A stretch of 18,426 nucleotides of DNA. It comes from Alphaproteobacteria bacterium (GTDB lineage: Bacteria > Pseudomonadota > Alphaproteobacteria > Acetobacterales > Acetobacteraceae). Made by a program: the position numbers and the translations under genes. Positions 8,004-13,550 of the stretch are shown piece after piece. The first letter of the stretch is position 1, and every line of letters begins with the position of its first letter. The DNA lies in the NCBI GenBank assembly GCA_026225015.1, contig JAMFRY010000311.1, positions 1 to 18,426 of the forward strand. Direction: 5' to 3'. Below the pieces are notes generated by a model. That model had not been told where the DNA came from. It was given only the letters and a program-made list of their open reading frames with translations, and did no database searches.

Positions 8004-8714
8004 ATGGATTCGGAAGTCATTTTTACGCAAGAGGGATTCCGGCGGGGCGTCTACCGGTCTTTGCCGCTGGTGCTGGGATTGTCGCCTTTCGGTTTCGTCA
8101 CCGGTCTCGTCACCGCACGGCACGGCCTGAGCCTGCTCGATTGCGTGTTGATGAACGGCGTGGTCTATGCCGGCGCCAGCGAGTTGCTGGCTTTGGCGAA
8201 CTGGACCCATCCGGCGCCGATCCTCGCCGCCAGCTTCGCGGCTTTCGTGGTCAATATCCGTTTCGCCTTGATGGGCCCGGTATTGGCGCCCTGGCTGGAT
8301 GGGCTGAGCCAGGCCGGACGCTATGCCAGCCTGGCCGTGCTCGTCGACCATCCCTGGGCCATTTCGGTTGCCGATATGCGGCGCGGCGGGCGTGACGCCG
8401 CGTTATTCGCTGGGTTGAGCCTGGGAATCTGGCTCGGCTGGATGGGTGCTACGACCGCCGGATTTGTTCTGGCCAGCATCCTGAACCTGCCGCCGCACCA
8501 TCCGATTTTCTTCGGCGCCCTGGCGGCGTTTTTGGCGTTGCTGGTGCCGCTCTGGCGCGGCAAGGCGGATGTGTTCCCTTGGGCGGCGGCCGGCGGCACG
8601 GCCGCGTTGGTGGCGCGGGCCTTGCCGCATAGTTCCTGGTACATCCTCGGCGGCGCCCTGGGTGGCAGCCTTGCCGGCGCGCTGGTGGATTTGTGGCGGG
8701 ATAAGCGTGTCTGA
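8004..8714 (+). CDS. azlC: AzlC family permease, large subunit of a branched-chain amino-acid exporter
   Basis: A 236-residue inner-membrane protein with about six to eight hydrophobic segments. It has the AzlC family hallmarks LPLVLGLSPFGFVTG near the N-terminus, MNGVVYAGASELLAL, and VNIRFALMGPVLAPWL. With the small AzlD subunit it exports branched-chain amino acids or toxic analogues (family knowledge from Bacillus azlCD and E. coli ygaZH). The start is ATG 8004, 94 bases after mrcA; no strong ribosome-binding site is visible. The stop at 8712-8714 lies inside the start of azlD, so the two are translationally coupled. No regulator is adjacent. Confidence 0.93.
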   Translation: MDSEVIFTQEGFRRGVYRSLPLVLGLSPFGFVTGLVTARHGLSLLDCVLMNGVVYAGASELLALANWTHPAPILAASFAAFVVNIRFALMGPVLAPWLDGLSQAGRYASLAVLVDHPWAISVADMRRGGRDAALFAGLSLGIWLGWMGATTAGFVLASILNLPPHHPIFFGALAAFLALLVPLWRGKADVFPWAAAGGTAALVARALPHSSWYILGGALGGSLAGALVDLWRDKRV

Positions 8715-9009
8715 AGATCCCTCCAACCTGCTGGCCATCACCGCAATGGCGGCGGTGACGCTGGCCTGCCGCTGCGGCGGCTATTTCATTTTCTCTCGCA
8801 TCACCCCGACGCCGTTTCTGCGCAACACGCTCACCCATCTGCCGGGCTGCATTTTCATCGCCTATGTGGTGCCCGCTTTGTTCCGGGCGCCGCCGGCGGA
8901 CTGGTTTGGCGCCGCCGCCACGATTCTGGTGATGATCTTCAGCCGCAACCTTGGCGCCGCCATTGCCGCCGGCGTGGCCGCGGCCTGGAGCGCTACGGCG
9001 CTGCTGTAG
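8707..9009 (+). CDS. azlD: AzlD family small subunit of the branched-chain amino-acid exporter
   Basis: A 100-residue membrane protein with about three to four helices. The family features are ITAMAAVTLACRCGGYFIF at the start, RNTLTHLPGCIFIAYVVPAL in the middle and a hydrophobic Ala-rich end. I chose GTG 8707 because it overlaps the azlC stop by eight bases, the usual coupled layout, and gives the normal AzlD length. A longer reading reaching back to 8569 lies wholly inside azlC and is not believable; ATG 8746 is a shorter alternative. The gene ends 12 bases before the convergent CDF gene's stop, and a small inverted repeat (AGCGCC/GGCGCT, 9008-9031) spans the junction. Confidence 0.9.
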   Translation: MSEDPSNLLAITAMAAVTLACRCGGYFIFSRITPTPFLRNTLTHLPGCIFIAYVVPALFRAPPADWFGAAATILVMIFSRNLGAAIAAGVAAAWSATALL

Positions 9010-9021
9010 CGCCCTGCGCCG

Positions 9022-9990
9022 CTAAGGCGCTGCCGTAGCAAAGGCGCAGCTGCAGTCGAAATCCGGGGATTCCAACTGCAGCGTGGCGTGCGCAATCCCG
9101 AAGGCTTCTTCCAGCCGGTGCTGCGCCGCCGCCAGCAATGCCGCATCGTTCGAATGATCGGCGCGGACCAGATGCGCGGTGAGCGCCGTCTCGGTAGTGG
9201 AAACCGGCCATACATGCAGATCATGCACCGAGATGACGCCGGGCACGGCGGCAAGTGCGGCGGAGATTTTGCCGGCGTTCAACCCTTCCGGCACGGCATC
9301 CATGGTCATGGCGATGGATTTGCGCAGCAGCGACCAGGTTGCCGCGATGATCACCCCGGAGACCAGAAGGCTGATTACCGGGTCGATCCAATTCCAGTGC
9401 GTGAACCAGATGATCGCCCCCGCCGCCACTGTTGCCGCCGCCAGCACGGCGTCGCCCGCCATGTGCAGAAACGCGGCGCGGACATTGATGTCGTTCTGGC
9501 CGCGCATGAACAGCAGCGCCGTGCCGCCATTCACCGCAATGCCGCCGGCGGCGATCAGCACTACCGTGGCCCCGCCGACCTGCGGCGTGGCGAACAAGCG
9601 CAACACCGCCTCCCAGGCGATCGCGCCGGTTACGGTGAGCAGCAGCACGGCGTTAGTCAGCGCCGCCAGGATCGAGGCGCCGCGCATGCCGTAGGTGTAA
9701 GTGGAGTTTGCCGCCGCCAGCGCCAGCCGCCCGGCAACGAACGCCGCCAGCAGCCCCAGCACGTCTGATGCATTATGGGCGGCATCCGCCAGCAACGCCA
9801 ATGAATGGGCCGACAGTCCCGCGCCGATCTCAACTGCCACATAGGCCAGGTTGATCGCCAGACCGATCCCGAACGCCCTGCCTTTGGCGGCGGCCAGGGA
9901 GTGGCCGTGCGCGTGATCGAGGCCATGCCCTTCTTCCCCGTGAGCATCTTCCCCGTGCTTATTTTTGTGGTGATGGTCATGATTCGCCAT
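9022..9990 (-). CDS. Cation diffusion facilitator, zinc-type efflux pump (CzcD/ZitB group)
   Basis: A 322-residue CDF antiporter that removes Zn2+ (and often Co2+ or Cd2+) from the cytoplasm in exchange for protons. The first 30 residues hold ten histidines, a typical metal-binding tail. The transport site shows the zinc-group HxxxD pair in TM2 (His72-Asp76, in LADAAHNASD) and TM5 (His176-Asp180, HMAGD). Six helices are followed by a cytoplasmic domain (about 225-305) with VHDLHVWPVS and ALTAHLVRADHS, typical of the CDF dimerisation domain. Near the C-terminus, FDCSCAF holds two cysteines that might bind metal. The ATG at 9990 has no strong ribosome site. A small dyad, CAAGCT-ACC-AGCTTG (9996-10010), lies just upstream and could hold a regulator or hairpin. 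No MerR/ArsR gene is adjacent. Confidence 0.93.
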   Translation of the reverse strand: MANHDHHHKNKHGEDAHGEEGHGLDHAHGHSLAAAKGRAFGIGLAINLAYVAVEIGAGLSAHSLALLADAAHNASDVLGLLAAFVAGRLALAAANSTYTYGMRGASILAALTNAVLLLTVTGAIAWEAVLRLFATPQVGGATVVLIAAGGIAVNGGTALLFMRGQNDINVRAAFLHMAGDAVLAAATVAAGAIIWFTHWNWIDPVISLLVSGVIIAATWSLLRKSIAMTMDAVPEGLNAGKISAALAAVPGVISVHDLHVWPVSTTETALTAHLVRADHSNDAALLAAAQHRLEEAFGIAHATLQLESPDFDCSCAFATAAP

Positions 9991-10093
9991 GCGGGCAAGC
10001 TACCAGCTTGGCCAAGGCTCGCCAAGGATTCAACCGCGCTCTAACTTGGTTCGACAGAAACCGAAGCGGTTTCGTTTTTGTGCGCGGCGCGCG

Positions 10094-10924
10094 CTAGAAT
10101 CCGTAGGTTATTCCGAAAAGCGAATTGATCTGGAATGTCGTGCTCAAAGGCTCGTAACTGCCAAAGCCATTCGGTTTGGAGCCGGTATATTCATAATGCG
10201 TGATTCCCAGGCCGGCGAAAGCATGCCAGGCGCTGGTGATCCGGTAATCCGCATCCAGGGACACGCGCTCCTCCGCGCTGCTGCCGAAATTGCCTGAAAA
10301 ATCCTGCGACGGTACCGAAACTCCGGCGCCGATCGCGGCCAGGCTCTCGGCCGAGGCGCTGAGGACCAGCAGCGGGCCGGCGGCGAGGTCAAGTTTGATG
10401 CCGCCCCCGATCAGGCCGGACTGGTAAAGCGCGTCATAGCCGGCCGGACCACCGATATTGCGGTACCAGTTCTGGTAGCCGCCCGCGATATAGGGGATGA
10501 CTTCCAATCCTGGCCGTACCTGCGCGCCCAGGCCCAGCCGGACGATGGCGGTATTATAGTAATCCGTGTCTTTGGCGCGGTAAGGCGGGTAGCCCTGCGT
10601 TTGCACATTGCCGTGATAGTTCAGGAAGCCGGCGGAAAAATCATATTCGATTCCGGTATATAAATCCGGCAGCCCGATTGCGCTCAAATTCGAAGCGGTC
10701 AACGCGCTTAAGCCCGCCTTTATGCCGAGCAATCCGCCATTTTCGGTATCCTGGGGAAAAATGTTTTCTTCGTAATTCGAGTAGCCCGCGGTCAACGCAA
10801 GCTGCGCGCCGGTTTCGGCCGCGGTGATCGCCGGATCGGCCGCCTGAGCGGTAGCGCCGCCCAGGGTTAGCAACATTGCCAGAATTCTTGCGGAAACCAG
10901 AATCCTTGCGGAAATGCGCCACAC
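10094..10924 (-). CDS. Putative outer-membrane beta-barrel protein
   Basis: A 276-residue exported protein of unknown function. A signal peptide is followed by a likely signal peptidase I site after TAQA (about residue 28). The mature part alternates short amphipathic strands rich in Gly, Tyr and aromatic residues (for example LQLALTAGYSNYEEN-like and VIPYIAGGYQNWYRN segments) and ends in Phe (FGITYGF), the C-terminal signature of outer-membrane barrels. It resembles the cellulose-biosynthesis BcsS or general porin-like small barrels only in style, so I do not name it. The start is GTG 10924 and the ribosome site is weak. An 18-bp tandem duplication (10879-10914) repeats SARIL in the signal peptide. 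A possible -35 TTGATA lies at 10977-10972. It is divergent from the gene starting at 11089. Confidence 0.75.
   Translation of the reverse strand: MWRISARILVSARILAMLLTLGGATAQAADPAITAAETGAQLALTAGYSNYEENIFPQDTENGGLLGIKAGLSALTASNLSAIGLPDLYTGIEYDFSAGFLNYHGNVQTQGYPPYRAKDTDYYNTAIVRLGLGAQVRPGLEVIPYIAGGYQNWYRNIGGPAGYDALYQSGLIGGGIKLDLAAGPLLVLSASAESLAAIGAGVSVPSQDFSGNFGSSAEERVSLDADYRITSAWHAFAGLGITHYEYTGSKPNGFGSYEPLSTTFQINSLFGITYGF
10879..10914 (-). repeat. 18-bp tandem duplication inside a signal peptide
   Basis: Two adjacent 18-base units (10879-10896 and 10897-10914) differ at one base (agaattc versus agaatcc). In the coding frame they encode ISARIL and VSARIL, so the duplication lengthens the N-terminal, Arg-containing part of the signal peptide by six residues without a frameshift. 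Confidence 0.9.
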
Positions 10925-11088
10925 TGCCTTGCTACCCAGTTGAAGTTGTTAGATTAAAACCGCTCAAGTTTTATCAACCCAGGGCTGTCTCGCAAAGCGT
11001 AAAAATGTCACACCGTTGGATAATCGCGGACTGATCATCGTGCCCGGTTGTAACCACAATCACTCCCTATCATCGGACTATCGGTGAT

Positions 11089-11634
11089 TTGGGGTACGAT
11101 GTTTTGCTGAACGATACCGGGCAGCCGGCGCCGGAGGATATTAACGGTGCGGAGACGAGCCTGATTGCCGGCCCTCCTGCCGCCAGTCCGCCGCTTGCCA
11201 TAGCGCTGATGTTGCTGGGTTTGAGCATTGCCGGACCTTTCATTTTCGTGGCTGACGGAACACCGAGCCTGCTGCTCGGCATCACGGCGCTTGCGGTGGC
11301 AGTGGCCGGAATGATCACCATGGCGGCGGCGATCCGCGCCCAGATCCGCCGCCACGCCGATGCGGCCATTCGCCGGCGGGTCGGCATCGGGACCGCCGGC
11401 ATCATTTTTTATCCGACCTTTCAAGCCTCTGACAATCAACATTTTTCCTGGGGCGACATTATAAACGTGCAGTTGGCGCCAGCCGCCTTCATCGTTCATG
11501 CCGGCCCTGCCGCGGCAAGGCCGGGACGTCATGCGATCCGATTCGGCAAGCTTGTCACGCCACGCTCCGACATTATCTCAGCACTTGACGAAGCCACAGC
11601 AAACTGCGGGAGCCCTCATGCATTGCGCCAGTAA
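11089..11634 (+). CDS. Hypothetical two-helix membrane protein with a possible PH-like C-terminal domain
   Basis: A 181-residue protein I do not recognise by name. After a polar N-terminus (1-33) there are two hydrophobic segments, about 35-54 and 60-82, then a basic stretch (RAQIRRHADAAIRRR), which by the positive-inside rule puts the C-terminal part in the cytoplasm. Residues about 98-165 contain GIIFYPTFQ and HFSWGDIINVQL, a pattern like the bacterial PH/YcxB-type domain (a strand, then F-x-W-x-D-I); this is a weak inference. The TTG at 11089 is the first possible start and is not supported by a clear ribosome site; a later start is possible. It overlaps the next gene by 17 bases, so the two are likely co-transcribed and coupled. 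Confidence 0.6.
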   Translation: MGYDVLLNDTGQPAPEDINGAETSLIAGPPAASPPLAIALMLLGLSIAGPFIFVADGTPSLLLGITALAVAVAGMITMAAAIRAQIRRHADAAIRRRVGIGTAGIIFYPTFQASDNQHFSWGDIINVQLAPAAFIVHAGPAAARPGRHAIRFGKLVTPRSDIISALDEATANCGSPHALRQ

Positions 11635-12097
11635 TCGAAGACTCGTTGATCTTGTTCAACAATTTTCCGACGAGAGGCTCGGGTTGGACAATACGGTTCC
11701 GCACTGGATTGGTATCCTCGCCGTCATGTTTGCCGCGCTTGGAATGCTCTTTGCCTTAAACATCGGAATATCGTTGATCGCGATTGCGGTTGCGATCGTT
11801 TATTACAGCCGGTTCGGTGAACGGATCGCCGCCCCCCTGGGCGCCATGCTGCTCTGCATGCTGGCAATCTGGATGATGGTCATGCCGGCGCATCATCTCG
11901 CCGCCTCCAGCCTCTGCATATTTCTGGCGGCGCTCGGCCCCGAGATTTACAGCCGGCTGCGCTTTGGCCACGCAAAACCCCTTGGGCGGACCTGGCGCTA
12001 TTTCCTCGACGGTCCCGTATATGGCCTGGTGATGCTCATGAAAAAACTGGCGCTAAAGGAAAAGCTCGCAGAAACAAATGGCTACGATCAGAATTAG
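11618..12097 (+). CDS. Small integral membrane protein, possibly a distant DUF962/Mpo1-like protein
   Basis: A 159-residue protein with about four hydrophobic segments (about 30-48, 49-63, 72-92, 95-110), then a basic cytoplasmic-looking tail. I chose ATG 11618 over the upstream start at 11498 because CGGGAG lies six bases before it and the earlier reading overlaps the preceding gene by 137 bases with non-membrane sequence. Layout and the segments DNTVPHWIGIL and RYFLDGPVYGLVMLMKKL resemble the Mpo1-like (DUF962) family, in which a conserved His follows an N-P-x-N segment and a GP-x(3)-L-x-K motif closes the last helix. The first His pair of that family is not obvious, so the match is tentative and activity cannot be claimed. 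It is coupled to the upstream membrane protein. Confidence 0.65.
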   Translation: MHCASNRRLVDLVQQFSDERLGLDNTVPHWIGILAVMFAALGMLFALNIGISLIAIAVAIVYYSRFGERIAAPLGAMLLCMLAIWMMVMPAHHLAASSLCIFLAALGPEIYSRLRFGHAKPLGRTWRYFLDGPVYGLVMLMKKLALKEKLAETNGYDQN

Positions 12098-12305
12098 CGG
12101 ATGCGCGGGGTTGAAGGCCTGGCCGCCGGAAAAATGAAGATTCTCATGCCGATGATCATTTTTTTAACGTTGCAATTGGGAATCGGGCGTCTCGCATCGT
12201 CTTGTTTCTGAGATTGTTACTTTAATTAACTTGTTCTTCGGTGGCATGAAATCGCCGGGTCAACCCCGCGCTTGAATATCAAAGAAAACATTGTCCAGTC
12301 TAGAA

Positions 12306-12320
12306 TTAACGAATTGTTAA
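12306..12320. repeat. Dyad TTAAC-N5-GTTAA, first copy
   Basis: Perfect five-base arms around GAATT. The same arms and the same spacer length recur at 13485-13499, on the other side of the HTH gene pair. Possible operator. Confidence 0.6.
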
Positions 12321-12346
12321 CGTTTATCAATGCGGAGTGGTTTCGA

Positions 12347-12379
12347 TCCTGCTCTAGTCCTGCTCTAGTCCTGCTATGG
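12347..12379 (+). repeat. 11-bp tandem repeat, about three units
   Basis: TCCTGCTCTAG occurs at 12347-12357 and 12358-12368, followed by a diverged third unit, TCCTGCTATGG, at 12369-12379. It is non-coding. The 11-base period is close to one DNA turn. Confidence 0.85.
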
Positions 12380-12547
12380 TCATTGTTAGCTTTTGATCCG
12401 CGCCGTTAGCCAATCTGTGGCTCGGCGCTGTTGCGGCGCCAATTTCAAAACTGTGGCATTGGCTCAACCTCAGATGACCCAAACCGTTAGGAGCACCAGG
12501 AATTTCAGCCGGTGATTGGCGTCACTGATGAGTAGTACATTAATATT

Positions 12548-12817
12548 TCAATCCGGATAAGGCAGATCTGTTAGCAATGCCCAGGTGATCGGATGCCCGG
12601 CCCGCAGCGGCAGCCGGTTTGGATCATCCGAAATGGGCCGTTCCTGCACCACTATGGCGCGTACTGGCGCCTCCGCCCGCAACCTGCGGCCGCGCTCGAT
12701 AACGGTATTGCGGGACATTCCCAGTATGCGCCCAATTTCGGCCCATGTGGCGCCTTCCCCGCGCATCACGCGTATCGTCCTATCGGCAGCTTCAGTCCAG
12801 GCTCTGGCCTGTGGCAT
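12548..12817 (-). CDS. Small helix-turn-helix DNA-binding protein
   Basis: An 89-residue protein. Residues about 7-48 form a Myb/GcrA-like helix-turn-helix: a leading Trp in AWTEAADRTIRVM, then GATWAEIGRILG and the recognition helix MSRNTVIERGRRL. The tail (50-89) is Pro/Ile-rich and of unknown role. It resembles small HTH proteins seen in Acetobacteraceae and the N-terminal domain of the cell-cycle regulator GcrA, but is too short to be GcrA. ATG 12817 has a strong GGGAGG six bases upstream. Its likely promoter (TTGACA, 17 bases, TAACAC) overlaps a perfect dyad, so it is probably repressed by a protein binding there, most simply the divergently encoded XRE protein. It could be a regulator or a remnant of a mobile element; the target is unknown. 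Confidence 0.78.
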   Translation of the reverse strand: MPQARAWTEAADRTIRVMRGEGATWAEIGRILGMSRNTVIERGRRLRAEAPVRAIVVQERPISDDPNRLPLRAGHPITWALLTDLPYPD

Positions 12818-12850
12818 TTCAACCTCCCAGAAAAAACAATCGGTGATTAC

Positions 12851-12879
12851 GTGTTAGTGATACTAACGCACTATGTCAA
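12851..12879 (-). promoter_or_regulatory. Promoter of the small HTH gene
   Basis: On the minus strand a perfect -35 TTGACA (12879-12874), a 17-base spacer and TAACAC (12856-12851) precede the GGGAGG ribosome site and ATG 12817. The -10 is weak but the spacing is ideal. The dyad at 12853-12867 covers the -10 and part of the spacer. Confidence 0.6.
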
Positions 12880-12918
12880 GTAATACTAACGTAGTGTCAT
12901 TTAACGTTGCGTGTTAGG
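12851..12918. promoter_or_regulatory. Cluster of CTAAC half-sites between divergent HTH genes, probable operators
   Basis: A perfect dyad GTTAGT-GAT-ACTAAC lies at 12853-12867. A direct repeat of its right half (TRATACTAACGYA) begins at 12881, 23 bases further on. A reversed half-site TGTTAGG (12912-12918) overlaps the ribosome site of the XRE gene, and TTAACG sits at 12901-12906. The arrangement, two helical turns apart and covering a promoter on one side and a ribosome site on the other, is typical of an autoregulated XRE repressor. Confidence 0.65.
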
Positions 12919-12926
12919 ATGCAATC

Positions 12927-13259
12927 ATGTCAGGAAAAAAACAGCCATCCCCGGAATCCGTTGGTGCTCGTATTCGGGGGCTTCGTCTCGCCGCCAATCT
13001 CACCCAGGACGAATTTGCCTCCAAACTGGGTGTCTCCCGTTCCGCTATCGCGCAATGGGAGACAGACCGTGCCGGTCAGATTCGTGATAATATGGAACGA
13101 ATCGCTAAAGTACTTAACACGTCGCTGGGATACCTCGTCTCGGGCGAAGCGGGCTCGCTGCAAGGCGATGAACTGGCCTTGCTGCGCCTCTACCGCGCCA
13201 GCACGCCTGAAGATCGCCGCCTGCTGGTGCTGAACGCCAGGCGATTGGCCAGAAGCTGA
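12927..13259 (+). CDS. XRE/Cro-CI family transcriptional regulator
   Basis: A 110-residue DNA-binding protein with an HTH_3 domain at about 13-72: VGARIRGLRLAANLTQDEFASKLGVSRSAIAQWE, the usual Q-x-E-x-A turn and recognition helix, then LNTSLGYLVSG, where the family closes its fifth helix. The C-terminal 35 residues (DELALLRLYRASTPEDRRLLVLNARRLA) resemble the short helical tail of phage-repressor-like and chromosomal XRE regulators, likely used for dimerisation. ATG 12927 has AGGA seven bases upstream. It is divergent from the small HTH gene with a shared 109-base control region full of CTAAC half-sites, so autoregulation and repression of the neighbour are likely. A 58-base hairpin begins at its stop codon. 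Confidence 0.9.
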   Translation: MSGKKQPSPESVGARIRGLRLAANLTQDEFASKLGVSRSAIAQWETDRAGQIRDNMERIAKVLNTSLGYLVSGEAGSLQGDELALLRLYRASTPEDRRLLVLNARRLARS

Positions 13260-13316
13260 ACCCGCAATCGCCCAGTACCCTGCGTCATTCATGACGCAGG
13301 GTCCTGGGCGCGGGTT
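13259..13316. repeat. 58-base near-perfect palindrome directly after the XRE gene
   Basis: Nested arms pair throughout: AACCCGC with GCGGGTT, GCCCAG with CTGGGC, and CCCTGCGTCAT with ATGACGCAGGG around a two-base centre (13289-13290). Only a four-base bulge and one two-base mismatch interrupt it. It starts on the last base of the XRE stop codon. It lacks a T-run on either strand, so it is not a standard intrinsic terminator, although it could stabilise the transcript's 3' end. Confidence 0.9.
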
Positions 13317-13339
13317 GGTGGGCGGCGCGCGCTAAATAT

Positions 13340-13382
13340 GACTAGTGGGACACGGCATTTTCAATGACGTGTCCCACTAGTC
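13340..13382. repeat. 43-base palindrome with perfect 15-bp arms
   Basis: GACTAGTGGGACACG (13340-13354) and its exact reverse complement (13368-13382) flank a 13-base loop that can itself pair (CATT with AATG). The outer ends carry CTAG. There is no U-tract. It looks like two terminal inverted repeats of a small transposable element brought together, or a REP/MITE unit. Confidence 0.9.
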
Positions 13383-13484
13383 GGTGCCGGAGCCCTGGCG
13401 GAACCAGATTGCGCGCTGGCCTCCGGGGGTTCCAATTGCAGAACGTTCCGAACAAGGGAAGGTAGAAAGCCCGCCGCCGAAACA

Positions 13485-13499
13485 TTAACACTACGTTAA
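13485..13499. repeat. Dyad TTAAC-N5-GTTAA, second copy
   Basis: The same arms and spacer length as the dyad at 12306-12320, here around ACTAC. It lies in the non-coding stretch between the XRE gene and the end of the carboxypeptidase gene. Confidence 0.6.
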
Positions 13500-13508
13500 T
13501 TTTGGGAA

Positions 13509-13540
13509 GCGTAGGATGAGAGCGAAGCGATACCCATCAC
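13509..13540. repeat. Degenerate REP-like extragenic element
   Basis: The core GTAGGATGAGAGCGAAGCGA followed by TACCCATCA is close to an element I recall as common in proteobacterial intergenic DNA, with GGATGGGT pairing with ACCCATC around GAGCGAAGCG. This copy lacks three bases of the left arm, which weakens the stem. The recognition is from memory, not a search. Confidence 0.45.
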
Positions 13541-13550
13541 CTGCCCGCGA

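Larger units (their letters stand above)
12098..12547. other. 450-bp AT-rich non-coding stretch with several repeats
   Basis: I see no credible gene here. It is visibly richer in A+T than its neighbours. It contains a T7 run after a short palindrome (12153-12165), a copy of TTTAACGTTGC (12163-12173) that recurs at 12900-12910, a dyad TTAAC-GAATT-GTTAA (12306-12320), an 11-bp tandem repeat (12347-12379) and two adjacent hairpins (12408-12440). It looks like accessory regulatory DNA or remnant sequence. Confidence 0.6.

Noticed and set aside
9008..9031. Inverted repeat AGCGCC/GGCGCT between azlD and the CDF gene as a bidirectional terminator
   Set aside because: Only six base pairs, a 12-base loop, overlaps both coding ends and has no T-run; not strong enough to list as a terminator.
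11498..11617. Upstream extension of the 159-residue membrane protein
   Set aside because: It overlaps the preceding gene by 137 bases, is polar and non-conserved in style, while ATG 11618 has a good ribosome site.
13395..13450. tRNA-like or attachment-site-like segment with GGGGGTTCCAATTG
   Set aside because: The T-arm does not close and no acceptor or anticodon arm can be formed; no integrase gene is present.
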